From positions 434,001 through 498,000 of the forward strand of contig JAGPYM010000020.1 of NCBI GenBank assembly GCA_020736575.1: a stretch of 64,000 nucleotides of DNA. The letters are read 5' to 3'. The notes under the pieces were generated by a model, which searched no databases, had not been told where the DNA came from, and worked only from the letters and a program-made list of their open reading frames with translations. Shown piece after piece: positions 37,101 through 47,520 of the stretch. The number at the start of each line of letters is the position of its first letter. Positions within the stretch are counted from its first letter, which is position 1. The DNA is from Thelonectria olida. Taxonomy: Eukaryota; Ascomycota; Sordariomycetes; Hypocreales; Nectriaceae. Made by a program: the position numbers and the translations under genes.

Positions 37101-38615
37101 CTTGATGGCCGTAGATTCGGTCCCGTACAAATCGTCATCATCATCTTCGTCGTCGTCGAGATCCAAATCGTCCACGTCCAGCGCCAAGTCTGGATCAATG
37201 ACTTTGGCCTTTCGGCGCTTCTCTTGGCCGGCCTTCCTTGACCACCCCAAGACGACCGAGTCGCCAGTCTCGCTCCCGATGAAGATGGACGTCTTGCCCA
37301 ATTTTGACGTGCATGATGCTTGGCTCTTGATGAGGTGTCCCCCATTCTCTGCAGCAAGCATCCGAATGCTGATTCCAGAGACGGTACGACCGTCAATCCG
37401 GAAAGATATTATGCCCAGTCGACCATCGTTAAGGATCAACAGCAGCTCGCCGTTTTCTATATAAAGCTGTCCAATAGCGCAGCCCTCCAACCGAATATCC
37501 AAATCAGCCTGGTCCGCCAAGCTGAACGAAGTCATTTGCTTCGCTAGGGGATTGACTGCGACTCCATTGGCCTTGCCTGATTGATCAACGTGAACCAGCT
37601 CATTCTCGCCCACCAACAAAGCTCCTCCCACGGGCGGAGGTAGCGCAACAACCTGGAATAGGTCCTTCGGGAGGTCCGTGACGGAAAGGATGGCCGTCGA
37701 CGCGCGCTGCTGCAAATCCAGAGTAAACACCTTGTAAGAAAGGTGGTCCTTCTGGCCGAGCGAGTGTGTGCACGATTGGCTTGACGAGAGAATGCCAAAG
37801 GTCGGCTCTCTATACTCATGCAGAAAGGCGAGGTGCACGGGGTGGATCAGGCTGGGATCAAGCAGAGGGAGACGAAGGACGAAAGAAGGTGTATAGGTTG
37901 CTTCTAGACTGCCGCTATCTCCATTGGCGACGGCGGAGGGCTCCTTGACAGGCCGCGGTCCGTCGAGATCCTCATCCCAATCGTCCATCTCCAAGTCTTC
38001 TTCTGACTGCCGGAACGGGAGGATGGCGAGGTTACGCGACCCGAATTTGAAGGCTGCGCATCTACTTCCAGGGTCTGCCTCAAGAAAGTTGGGATACTCG
38101 CCAAAGTGAGACTCCCAAGGCGCGCCGTGCAGCTCCTCTTTTTCATAGTAATGAATCGAGATGGTCTCAAGCGTGTTCTTCTCCGGATCCCACTCGGACA
38201 GGCACATCTTGGCAGCCTTATAAGCCAGCAACAGGGCCTCGCCTCCCGATTTTGTATTCTTAAGCTTCAATCTGGCGAGTCCTATGACGGCTCCAGCTAA
38301 TGGAATCTCTGCCACCAGAACGAGTTTGGTGTTGTTTGTTCGATCGGTTCGTACCAAGATGGACTCCCCACCCAGGAAGGAAGATTCGAGGCCGTCATCG
38401 TCGTTGGCTCGTAGATCGAATTCGGGTTCAGCTTTGACGGCTAGTGAGGACTGATTGTTTTGAGCATCTATCTCGGCGGAGATGGCCTTTGTCGCGAAGA
38501 TTTGAAGCAGCGAACCCTTTGCGACAACGAGGTTGGAGGCGTTGGCGGACGTGAGAGGGAGGCTCAAGGAGTAGGAGACGGCTGAGGGAGCCGCAAGCTC
38601 GGTGTAGGCCTGCAT
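34122..38615 (-). CDS. CFT1: Cleavage and polyadenylation factor subunit CFT1 (CPSF160)
   Basis: Five exons, complement(34122..34600, 34660..35899, 35948..36121, 36169..36482, 36536..38615), give 1428 aa, typical for the family. It starts MQAYTELAAPSAVSYSLSLP with LVVAKGSLLQIF. Three beta-propellers in CPSF-A/DDB1-like architecture follow, with an acidic loop (residues around DLDLDDDEDDDDD). The CPSF-A C-domain includes NPEHPKSLQGHLLLHRTSFS, LPETTYRRLLSVTNQL and the end WSGLAYF. Cft1 recognises RNA near the poly(A) signal and scaffolds the cleavage and polyadenylation factor. The frame stays open for more than 300 nt upstream and has another ATG near 38945, but family similarity begins at 38615, so I chose that start. 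All four introns are GT-AG and in phase. Confidence 0.95.
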
Positions 38616-39354
38616 CGTTGCAAGACCATGCTTTCGCGAGGAGCAGTAGAGAAGGAATTGAGCTTGCGCTCTGGTGAATTCGACACAAAGGCGATGTTCT
38701 TCTTCTGATTGGTTAGTCGCCTTGGCGTCGCGAGAGCTGCATGTTTCGATGCCAAAGGCTCGAGCTTGAAGCGGATCAATAGCTTCCGATGTCCGAAGAC
38801 TCGGCCAGGAACGTGGGTTTCGTTTTGCAATAGGCGCACCCCATGCTGCCCGTATTTGGGGACGCCTCTTGGGGAAATTCAGTGATGAATGGGGCGTGTG
38901 ATCGTAAAGACAGCCGCGTATATAACGACCCCACTCATCCTCCATTCCTTCGGCAAGACCAATCCATTGCGTCACGAACTTCAAGCCTGCTTTTCCAGTG
39001 CTTTTCCAAACAAATCCAAACAGAAGTCCCCAGCCCCCAAAAACAAACCAACAGCCTTGTCCTTATCTCCCAGGGATTGTCTGTGACATGAATTCTTATT
39101 TCTTCCCTTGCACTGTCAATTTCTCTTGATCAGTGCGTTCACTGCGACCGCCGCCAACAGCTCCTTTGCTGCATTGATACTGCGACGTCACCGTCCGGCG
39201 CTTTGCTTGGAGCTCGTGTTTCGGCTCCGTCGTTGCTGGAGAACTCCCCATCTCATCTCGGATCGCGCGCACAAATAAAACAATCGATAAAATATTTCGG
39301 CACTCGTCGGCTTGATTAATATCTACAGCTGGTACTCGACACATTTTCCTCATC
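38616..39354. other. Divergent promoter region, CFT1 / cobalamin transporter
   Basis: This is the shared intergenic promoter region. An open frame running back from CFT1 occupies part of it but shows no family similarity. Confidence 0.6.
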
Positions 39355-41160
39355 ATGGCCAGCGCAGGCCTCGTTCACACCAGCCTAATCTGGGTGGCTT
39401 ATGCCGTTGCTGTTGCTCTCTGCCTAATCGCTGCCATCATCACCACCTTCACTTGGCAGACGCCGCGCGAGCGCTCAGCAATCGTTAGTATCGTCGCCAT
39501 CCTCAGCTTGACTTCTCTCCTTGCGACAGTCCTCCTCCTCCCAGTCGACATCGCCCTCGTTTCCGCGACAAGCTCCGCGACCCTCGGCGCCAAGAAAGAC
39601 TGGGCTACTCCAGAACGCATCGACGATATTCTTTATACCCTCAAGGTTGTCTATTACAGCCTGTACAGCTGGGATGCGCTGCTGTGTCTCGTTGTCATTC
39701 CTTTTGCTTACTTTTGGCACGAGGAGTACGATGAGGTTGAGGTCGAGGAAGGTCGCTCTTTGAGCAGCCGCTTCTTGGCTGCGGCGAAATACACCCTCTT
39801 CTTCGTTGCATTCGTCGTCATCCTTTTCCTGCTCGGTTTCTTCGTCCCTGCTGCTGGTGACGACTCCCAGGCTCACTGGGACCTGGACTATTTCAAGAAG
39901 CTGATCGCCCAAAATCACGGCGAAAAGGCATTGACATTTGCTCTTGGCCTTCTCGTGACACTTGGAACCCTGCTCTATGTCGTCTACACTGGCGCTGGCC
40001 TTGCTTTGCTCCCAATTTCCTTCATCAAGTCTGCGCCCTCTATCTCCGCTCCGCAGCTCTCCGCGACCACCGCGTCTCAGCTCGAGCAGAACCGGGAACG
40101 TCAGCGCCAGCTCGAGATGCGCAATGCCGGTCGTCAGGAGGGCATGTCGCGAAAGGACCAACGTGAGTTGGATGCCTTGGTCCGAGAGGAACAGACATTG
40201 GTGCGACGCGAGAGATTGGCAGCTGAAGCTCAGGGAGAGGGTAAGAGCAAGATTTACCAAGCCTGGTTGAAGCTCTGCGTTCTCTTCCGACCGATCAAGA
40301 TGCTTGGCGGTATTCTGCTGCTCCTGCTTTCTGTCCTCATCTGGGTCTCCATGCTCATCACCGGCATTGACAAGGCCAAGAACTCTGTTTGCAAGCAGCG
40401 CTGTGGCTACATTCTGGGTCGGATCCACGTCTTCCAGCCCATGAACTTCATATTTGTCAAGGCGGCCAAGGCGTTCCCTGTCGATTACATCCTCATGGCC
40501 CTCTTGGTTCTTTTCTTCTTCAGCAGCTCTATCTCAGGCGTCGCAACCGTTGGTATCAGGTTCCTCTGGGTTCGTGTCTTCCAGATCCGCAAGGGCCGAA
40601 CGGCGCCCCAGGCCCTTCTCATCGCTACTGTAATGCTAGGCCTCATCATCCTGGCCACCAACTACGGCATTGCCATGATGGTTGCTCCACAGTACTCCAT
40701 CTATGGAACACAGACGTTTTGCTCGAATGAACCCGAGTACCCCGGAGCTCAGCCAGACTGCCGACAACACAGAAATCTGGTCCAGCCTTGCTCTGAGTTG
40801 TTCAAGTATAAGCACGCAAAGGATGTTTGTACTCCTTCCATGATGTCGACTTTCTTGAACAGGATCACGATTACGTGGCCGTTCTTTGGACTTGTCGATT
40901 TCTGGGCTCAGTTCGCGTTCCTAGGCGTTTTCCTCGTCGTCTTCGTTACGGCTATCTTCCGCACCCCTAAGCTCAACATGTCTGAGATTGATGAGAATGC
41001 TGAGGTCGATGAGGAAGAGAGCCTCCTCGCTTCGACGGGTAGACGGTTCGGCGCAACATGGCAGGATGTTCGTGGAAAGACTGGCTCTCAGAACAACAAC
41101 AGCAACAATAACAATGAGGGGAGCAATGGGAGGAATGGGTCACGATCCGAGGAAGTTTGA
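39355..41160 (+). CDS. Probable lysosomal cobalamin transporter (LIMR/LMBD1 family)
   Basis: An uninterrupted 601-aa frame. About nine hydrophobic segments can be read, starting with [20 protein letters not shown] and [21 protein letters not shown] long charged cytosolic loop at about residues 240-300 ([18 protein letters not shown]) has coiled-coil character. Later helices include [15 protein letters not shown] and [14 protein letters not shown], and the tail is acidic then Asn/Gly-rich. This layout matches fungal LMBR1-domain proteins annotated as lysosomal cobalamin transporters, which would sit in the vacuolar membrane. The transport role in fungi is inferred from homology to human LMBD1. 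Confidence 0.9.
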   Translation: MASAGLVHTSLIWVAYAVAVALCLIAAIITTFTWQTPRERSAIVSIVAILSLTSLLATVLLLPVDIALVSATSSATLGAKKDWATPERIDDILYTLKVVYYSLYSWDALLCLVVIPFAYFWHEEYDEVEVEEGRSLSSRFLAAAKYTLFFVAFVVILFLLGFFVPAAGDDSQAHWDLDYFKKLIAQNHGEKALTFALGLLVTLGTLLYVVYTGAGLALLPISFIKSAPSISAPQLSATTASQLEQNRERQRQLEMRNAGRQEGMSRKDQRELDALVREEQTLVRRERLAAEAQGEGKSKIYQAWLKLCVLFRPIKMLGGILLLLLSVLIWVSMLITGIDKAKNSVCKQRCGYILGRIHVFQPMNFIFVKAAKAFPVDYILMALLVLFFFSSSISGVATVGIRFLWVRVFQIRKGRTAPQALLIATVMLGLIILATNYGIAMMVAPQYSIYGTQTFCSNEPEYPGAQPDCRQHRNLVQPCSELFKYKHAKDVCTPSMMSTFLNRITITWPFFGLVDFWAQFAFLGVFLVVFVTAIFRTPKLNMSEIDENAEVDEEESLLASTGRRFGATWQDVRGKTGSQNNNSNNNNEGSNGRNGSRSEEV

Positions 41161-41385
41161 TACGATTACACGAACAAGTGCGAATGTCGGGAATTGTGGG
41201 ATTTAGGTGGTACGTCTGGTTTCCTAGGTTGAGGTTTTGCGATACACGAGTTTGCGAAATAGGAGTCATCTAGCGACGTTCGGGTCTTGTCTCTGGGTAT
41301 CTTTATTTGTATCCAGCATCGCGGAGTATGGGATCGCTTTCAATATCGTTTGGGCTTAACAGATTGGTTACGAAGCATCATGCCT

Positions 41386-42597
41386 TCACGCCCCTATTGC
41401 TACCTTCCTCTTCTCCGTCTTCTTGTCACGCGTGAACTGCACCGCCCTGTGACTTCGCTCATCAAACCCCGCCGCTGGCCCGACGTGCATGTCTCGCCAG
41501 CACCGCGCGCAGTACACGTCGTCGTCACAGCCCAAGCACCGCAGCGTAGCGTCCTCGAGACACACAGTGCACCAGCTGTCCACGTCGTCGTCGGTGTAGT
41601 TTGTTCGTGACGTGAGGCGCTTGAAGCCCGCAGAGCTGGCGGGCTTCTTTTTGGAGGGCAGGCCAGCAGGCACGTCGGGAAGATTGAGGTTGAGAGAGGG
41701 CGAGGAGTGGCGGAGCGCGGCCATGCGGGCCGTGATGGAGTCGAGGTCGGTGCTGGATGCGCGGGTGGATTTGGGAGGAGGCGGGAGGTCGGCGAGGTCG
41801 GGAGGCAGGTCGGGGAGGGAGAAGGAGGCCGGGTCTGATTCGACCGAGGGAAGGGGTTTGTCTGCGTCTGAGGGTTTTGTCTCAGCGTCGGAAGCTCCTT
41901 GCTCTTCTCGCTGCGGCTCTTCCTCATCATCTTGAGCGCCTTCGAGTTCCAGCTCGTCGCGGAAACGCGCGAGGACGTCGTCGACTTCACGCTTCATGCC
42001 CTCGTCTTCGGAATCATCCGAGTCTACAATGTCCTTTTTCTCTCCGTCGTCGCCGTCGTCGGTGTCTTTCGGGATAGATTGAGCTAGCTCTTCTAAGAGG
42101 GCTTTTACTTTCTCATCGTCTTGTTGGTCAATGGAGAAGGCCTCGTCTGGACGGACGTCGCCGAGCAGCTCTTCAAGAGTCTGATCGTCTGTTTGAAAGA
42201 CGGCGTCAATGTCTTGGTCGTCAACTGGGTCGGTCACTGGTCTTCCCATCCGCAGCTGGAGGGCTCACTTGAGCAGCTCTTGTCGGTGCAGGAATTTGGG
42301 TAGACGATCCCGAGACCTTGGGAGGCGGTGGTTTCGTAGATGAAGGCGATGAAGCATCTTGATCACGGAGGGACTTGAGACGGGCAGCCAGAGCCTCCTC
42401 CCTCGTTGGCGTTTTGCGCCGCTCTATGGGATCTATCGATATCCTAAAGACAGGATACGGGTTAGTAAAGGGGACCTATGTAAGTGAGATGAGGGTGAGA
42501 CTCGCTTTGTGGGTGTAGCTCTCACAGCGGCCGAGCTGGCAGTGCCTCGCAGGGCTTGCAGACGATCGAGAAGGGATTTGTCAACGGGGTCCGTCAT
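41386..42597 (-). CDS. ANCHR/ZFYVE19-like abscission checkpoint protein
   Basis: The best model has three exons, complement(41386..42255, 42317..42475, 42526..42597), 366 aa. It starts MTDPVDKSLLDRLQALRG. A TPTREEALAARLKSLR block and DDQTLEELLGDV follow. The C-terminus carries a B-box-like zinc finger, CTVCLEDATLRC-LGC-YCARC, then WRDMH and RSHRAVQF. This matches fungal homologues of the abscission/NoCut regulator ANCHR, although no FYVE finger is seen. Intron 1 is ambiguous: a canonical GTGAGA...ACATAG of 50 nt inserts VPFTNPYPVFR, whereas a GC-AG intron starting at AAAGCGAGT and ending CTTTAG also keeps frame. Intron 2 (GTCTCG donor, 61 nt) is required to switch frame. A role in late cytokinesis is inferred. 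Confidence 0.8.
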
Positions 42598-42930
42598 TTG
42601 CGGGGTGAGCAGTGGATCGCAAAAATATCTTGTGTGTGTATTCTTGTTTCTCTGTCGAGATTTGTTGATGTCGTCGAAGAGCGTGGAGGGTGAGTGTGGG
42701 ATGCAAGTTACAACAGGACGAGGCGGTGCAACAATGACGGCAACTGGGTCGCATGTGGTGCACCCAATTCGGACAAGTTTGTGCGGGGCCGATGACGGGT
42801 GCGGGAGGCCGAGTTAAAAATAAAATTGTAGATACAGAAGGAAACAAAAAAAAAAATGCGATTGAGGTAATTGCGTTATAAAAACTGATATATTATTTGG
42901 AAAAAACTTGCAACGTCTACAATTAATATC
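42598..42930. other. Short gap before NACHT relic
   Basis: This contains the promoter side of the minus-strand ANCHR-like gene. Nothing else was recognised. Confidence 0.5.
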
Positions 42931-43505
42931 GTGGCCAACCTCGATAGACGAGGCGACCAGCAATCATCCGAGACCAGGCGGCGGGTGCATGAAAAAGAGA
43001 GCAAGACCATTCTCCCGTGGCTCTCGTCCACCGACTTCGACTCCGTCCAATCCCACACGTTGTGGAAACGACGGCCTGGGACTGGAAACTGGCTTCTGGA
43101 TCACCGCGACTTCAAACACTGGCTGCCGGGTACCGATGGCGCCCATCTCTTATGGTGTAATTGACCACCAGGTACTCGCAAGTCGGTCCTGAGTCCTGAC
43201 CAGTGTCATCGTCAACCACATTGCCGATCGAGTCAAGACTCGGCCCCATGATTCGCGTCTGGTCTACGCCTACTTTCCCTACCACGGTCTGGAGATTCGC
43301 TCTCACGAAATCATTCCCGATAGAATTGTCAGAAACTTTTAAGATTGTAGTAGGTAGGATCGGAAGCCTACTTTGGAAACTTTAGCAACTGTTTCGCAAA
43401 GTAGCACATTTATCCACCGAGGTTTTTCTAGTGATCGATGTGTTGGACGAGTGTCATGATAAAAATAGGGAGCTCCTGATTGATCGATTCATTTCCAAAG
43501 TATAA
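42931..43505 (+). pseudogene. Degraded NACHT/STAND NTPase fragment
   Basis: The reading frame at 42931-43164 shows the region that precedes the P-loop in fungal NACHT proteins: ILPWLSSTDFDSVQS, RRPGTGNWLLDHRDFKHWL, then LLWC. The P-loop follows but is broken by TGA at 43162 and altered to PPGTRKS (43165-43185). A perfect 7-bp tandem duplication, GTCCTGA at 43186-43192 and 43193-43199, then shifts the frame. In the new frame TSVIVNHIADRVKTRPHDS and LVYAYFPYH continue the NTPase. After further breaks a Walker B segment is readable at 43422-43502: VFLVIDVLDECHDKNRELL. The effector and C-terminal repeat regions are absent. This is a dead gene fragment of the fungal NLR-like class. Confidence 0.82.
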
Positions 43506-44032
43506 TATAGTGTTCTTGATCTGGTGGATAAAATTCGAGTGTTTAAGTTGATCTATTTATACATGCCTTCTATAAATTTGTAAATAGATTCTGTTACAGA
43601 TGTTCTTATTACAACGGTTGATTAGATTTACTAGCACAACTTAACGAGAGATCACGACCACAAGGACACAACCCATAGAGTAGCCGAACAATAAAGGACT
43701 CGAAACAATGCTACAACGTGAGGTGGGGGGCGTCATCAAGTAGCACTGAACAATAACTCGCCGGTCCTATTGATTCATTCCCTTGATTCTCAACACATCT
43801 CCGGAGGCAGCATCAAAAGATGATCCGGAGAACAGCTGTTGAGTCGATGAGTACTAAACTGAGCTCTTCTACCCCCTTAGAACCTATCTTTCTTCTTCAC
43901 TCCCACCCGCACTCCATCCTCGCTGAGCTGCCACAGGCCGACAGTGAAGTCGCACAGAACTTTCAACACCAAGATCACAGCATCCACAGAAACTCTAGCC
44001 GCAGTCAAGTTAACACACAAACCACCGCAGTC
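43506..44032. other. AT-rich gap with possible relic tail
   Basis: The stretch around 43.4-43.7 kb is clearly more AT-rich than the flanks and may be the decayed continuation of the NACHT relic. I cannot read a protein in it. Confidence 0.4.
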
Positions 44033-44296
44033 ATGTGCACGGTCACCAGCTTGTACTACAAACGCGAGGATTGCAGCCGGGTTGGGCGCTTCATTCGCGA
44101 ATCATTCACCGAGTGCTGCCGGGCCCGCCACAGCGGCCGATGATGCCACAAGCCCCATTACCGACCCGGATACCAACGTGATACCTGCAATCGGTGCTTC
44201 GAGGATAATGCAATCAACAACAACTACTACACATGGCAAACACTCACTGAGTGCCAGCAACGATGGAAGTCAGGCAGGAGATCAATGGCTCCATAG
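44033..44296 (+). pseudogene. Small Cys-rich protein gene with an in-frame TGA
   Basis: One frame of 88 codons starts MCTVTSLYYKREDCSR and is open to a TAG at 44294-44296, except for a single TGA at 44141-44143. The composition stays the same on both sides: upstream FTECCRARHSGR, downstream CHKPHYRPGYQRDTCNRCFED and a tail rich in Asn/Tyr/Trp. The eight Cys fall in both halves, so the TGA looks like a recent nonsense change (one base from CGA). No GT-AG pair would remove it neatly. I do not recognise the family; small fungal proteins with several CxxC or CC motifs are common. It could also be expressed as a 36-aa truncated peptide. Confidence 0.5.
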
Positions 44297-44476
44297 TTGA
44301 AGTCGCAGTTCAACTTCACACTGCAGACAACGCATAGATAGGTAGAAAGTGAGACAATAGGATGGTGTGCCACAAGGTGACTATTTGAACCATTACAAGT
44401 GATATAATTACCCTAGGTATTTACCAAGCCTGTCGTCCTAGAACTATCTGTAAACCGTCTTCAAGAACACACTAAG

Positions 44477-46030
44477 TTACGCCGACCAATCTATCAACCC
44501 AAACTTCTCATCAACTTCCTTTGCCACATCAATCGCCTTGCTCAAAATTGATTTTTCATCCTGTGTTAGGTTCTTGGCTACTGTTCCCGTCATGCAGCTC
44601 ATTTCTCGCTTCGAACTGCCCTTGTGCCACTCCTGGTCAATCATCCAGTGTGTCGGCACTTCGAAGGCAGTCTGGTTGACAATTTTGTTCTTCAGTAGAC
44701 CGCCATTATACCAGAGGAGAGTGTCGGTTTGGTCGACGTGTGCAATCACAAAGCTGCAAACACTGAGTTCTTTCTTTTCTTCCCTCTTCTCGCCTTCTTC
44801 ATCCTTGAGCCAGCCGACGATTCCGCCGTAGTGCGGAGAAAAGGCATAGGTGGATTCTGTTGCCTCGAACCCGATCCACCATGTCTCCTTGTCGCCGTAG
44901 GTAATCTTGTATGTCCACTCCTCTCTAACGTCATTGGAATTCTGCCATCCTATGTGCAAGAGCCCAATCAAGACGTCGAGCCGAGTCTTGTCGACCAGGA
45001 CAAGACCTGAGTCGCCTTCTTCCGAGTAGCGTTCGGTCCAGACCAGTGACTTTTCTGTCTCCTTGCTGGGGTGCTTGAGTTGCTCGTGCCACCAATCCTG
45101 TCGCTCTGCGAAGCCGTTCTTCCAAAGAAGTCGGTCGTGGAAAAGCATAACACCCGTTTCTTTGTAGCGATCTTGTTCGAGGAGTTGTGTGGGATCTTGG
45201 AGGAAGACAGTGTCGGCGTCGAGTAAGATGACCTGGTCGTATTGACTAGCTAGCGCGGCAAAGGGTTTAATAGCCCATCCTCCCTCGGCTAGTTTCAGGG
45301 TGCTATCATCGAAAACCGTGAGAACATCGAGGAGCTCAATCTTTCTGCCGTCTCCGGCTTCCTGGAGGGCTCGTCGACCTTTCGCGGACAAGTCCTTGTC
45401 GCCAGCGTAGACGACTTGGATGGGAAGTTGCGTCTTGTGCACCCGCGTCAAAGAGGCGATTAAGTGGCAGGCAAATCGCAAAGTCTTGTCGCCTGTTGGG
45501 ATGACGATCCCAGCGGACGGGGATTTGGAAGAGGTTGTCGTTGTGCCGTTGTTCTTGAGGCCGATTCGGGTTCGTATGTCGGCCAATGGAGGCGGGTATT
45601 GAGGAGATTTCTCGCCGCCTGGCGATTTTAGGTATGGGAAAAGCGATACTGTGACTCGCTCGACGAGTTCGGCGACGGTTTCCCGATCCTTCTCGTTCTT
45701 GCTCTTCGAGTCGTGAATGTCGGCCTCCAGTTCGTCAATCCATGATCGAAGAATTCGTGCTCGCTGGCCAAGTTGGCCAAAAATGTCCCTGTACGGCGGG
45801 GCCAAGGGATAATCGAGGAAATATCGCGCGCCAAGCGCAATGGGTTGCAAGCTCTGCAATTCCGGGTCGGTCTGTCCTTTCACTCGGTCGAATGTGTTGG
45901 AGGCGTCTTTGCGCGGTGGGCCTACGTCCCAGTAGGTAAAGCCGACAAATATGAAGATCCAGATGAAGCCGACGGCTGAGACGGTCTGGAACGACGGAGC
46001 CTTGAGTCGCAAGACTGTTGGCATCGCCAT
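44477..46030 (-). CDS. Alpha-1,3-mannosyltransferase-like, GT71 (Mnn1/Mnt family)
   Basis: An intronless 517-aa type II membrane protein. After a short cytosolic end (MAMPTVLRLKAPS) comes one helix, TVSAVGFIWIFIFVGFTYW. A stem follows, then the catalytic domain with GIVIPTGDKTLRFACHLIAS, LPIQVVYAGDKDL, the DxD motif LLDADTVFLQDP and FHDRLLWK. HYGGIVGW, LLWYNGG and WMIDQEW close the domain. DxD binds the metal and GDP-mannose. The family adds terminal alpha-1,3-mannose to glycans in the Golgi. The open frame extends upstream to 46189, but the ATG at 46030 directly before the helix is the better start. Confidence 0.88.
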   Translation of the reverse strand: MAMPTVLRLKAPSFQTVSAVGFIWIFIFVGFTYWDVGPPRKDASNTFDRVKGQTDPELQSLQPIALGARYFLDYPLAPPYRDIFGQLGQRARILRSWIDELEADIHDSKSKNEKDRETVAELVERVTVSLFPYLKSPGGEKSPQYPPPLADIRTRIGLKNNGTTTTSSKSPSAGIVIPTGDKTLRFACHLIASLTRVHKTQLPIQVVYAGDKDLSAKGRRALQEAGDGRKIELLDVLTVFDDSTLKLAEGGWAIKPFAALASQYDQVILLDADTVFLQDPTQLLEQDRYKETGVMLFHDRLLWKNGFAERQDWWHEQLKHPSKETEKSLVWTERYSEEGDSGLVLVDKTRLDVLIGLLHIGWQNSNDVREEWTYKITYGDKETWWIGFEATESTYAFSPHYGGIVGWLKDEEGEKREEKKELSVCSFVIAHVDQTDTLLWYNGGLLKNKIVNQTAFEVPTHWMIDQEWHKGSSKREMSCMTGTVAKNLTQDEKSILSKAIDVAKEVDEKFGLIDWSA

Positions 46031-47520
46031 CGTGACACGCAGCCCGTGGGGAGCAAAAGGGAGATAACGACTGAGAGATGGACTGGGAAATCGACGTGAA
46101 ACGCCAATGGGCGCCTGTTGGGGACGGTAGGTACTTAAGAGGGCACTTGCCGTTGAATCAATGGCGCTTGGGGCTGACCCGCGCGCCATCGCCCCCTAAA
46201 AACCGGGAGAGGCCAATGGCAGGCCGCTGGCGAAACGGGAACGCGGGAGATGTGGGACCAACGAAGGCGCTATCAGTCTGATGACGCAGCCTTTTCTGCG
46301 CCATCTTCGAATACGTGTACGGACTATTTAATTAGGAGGCGGATGGAGAATGTTGATGAAATGAGACCAACGTATTGAGTAAGCAAGCTAATGTTGAATT
46401 TTTCATTCCAGGTTGCATCGAATCTTTTTCCTCAGTGCCTTTGCATCTAATTACCCATCTATCCCAATCTGGAAACCGCCGGAATAGATAGACTAGGTGC
46501 TCCCCATGTCTTTTATCCTACGGAAGGCTCAAGCTAGGTTGTCAGGTCATAAGGCTGTTACACCTGTTCGTGGACCTCGCATGTCCGTGTATTGCAACGG
46601 GTTACACTCCCCATCAAATTCTCGGCCGAGCTGGGCGCCCCATGGCGTTGGTTGGCTTGTCTCCCCAATGCGTCGCGCATTGTCTGACGCCAGAAGCTTT
46701 CTGATGGTGCCGTTCCGCTGCAGCTAAGATCTCTAACTCCGTCGGAGCTCCAAGCGAGGGCGTTGTGTTTCAGCTAAGAAGAGGACCCGCTCTCTTGGCC
46801 GCAAGTGCCAAGGCGGGTGTGCGGGAGAACGGGAATAACCCAGGATATGTTTTAAGAGGAGAGTGGTGATACACCAAGAATTGCCCGTCAACTCTCTCGG
46901 CGTGTCACTGCTGTATCAACAACAACCGCCTCTCTCACTCAGCAGCATCATCGACCCCGGAGACGTTCTCAACCTGGCCCTCCCATCGTCGATGATCACC
47001 TCGACTGATTCTCCCCCTCATCTTTCTGCCTTGCTTTCCTCGCTCGTGCCACTTCATCGCCCAAAGAGTACTGATCGCCCCCGGACCCCAAATCCTTCAC
47101 CCCACTTGCAACTTGCCTCGAGATGCCTCAACCAACAGCATTTCCCTCCGAACCAACCAGCAATTGCTCTCGAGCCTCGACTCCGTCGGGATGAGCCCCT
47201 AAGCGCTGCGCCAACCTGGCAAACCATCAAATGGCACGGTAATCGCTTGATCCCTGCCACTTGCCATCCCGAGTTGCTATTTTTTTTTATACTACCCTCA
47301 TCTTCCCGCCTCTTGTCTTCTTCTGCCCTCCCAAGTTTCTCGCGGGAACACCCCAAGGCTTGGTTGGGCACCTTAATTTCTGGTCCGAGTACAAATCTTT
47401 GCTCTATCCCATATCCCTGCCTCACACTCGTTTCGAACTTCTCCGTCTCTCACAAAGCTACACTAGACGTCAATCACTGCCCAGTCTTAATCGCGATTCA
47501 CTGTTGATCACCAACTCACC
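46031..47520. other. Divergent promoter region (1.5 kb)
   Basis: This lies between the GT71 gene (-) and the Cys-rich surface protein (+). A 214-codon open frame at 46863-47507 is pyrimidine-rich (Pro/Ser/Leu) and lies immediately upstream of the next gene, as expected of a CT-rich fungal leader; I do not call it a gene. Confidence 0.5.

Noticed and set aside
39475..40428. 317-codon open frame on the minus strand
   Set aside because: It is the antisense shadow of the cobalamin transporter, rich in charged residues mirroring hydrophobic codons; no motifs.
44141..44143. TGA as selenocysteine or programmed readthrough
   Set aside because: Fungi of this group lack selenocysteine insertion machinery, and the context after the TGA (TGC) is not a known leaky context.
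46863..47507. 214-codon plus-strand open frame
   Set aside because: Pyrimidine-rich leader and promoter sequence just before a gene; Pro/Ser/Leu composition, no domain, no homologous pattern recognised.
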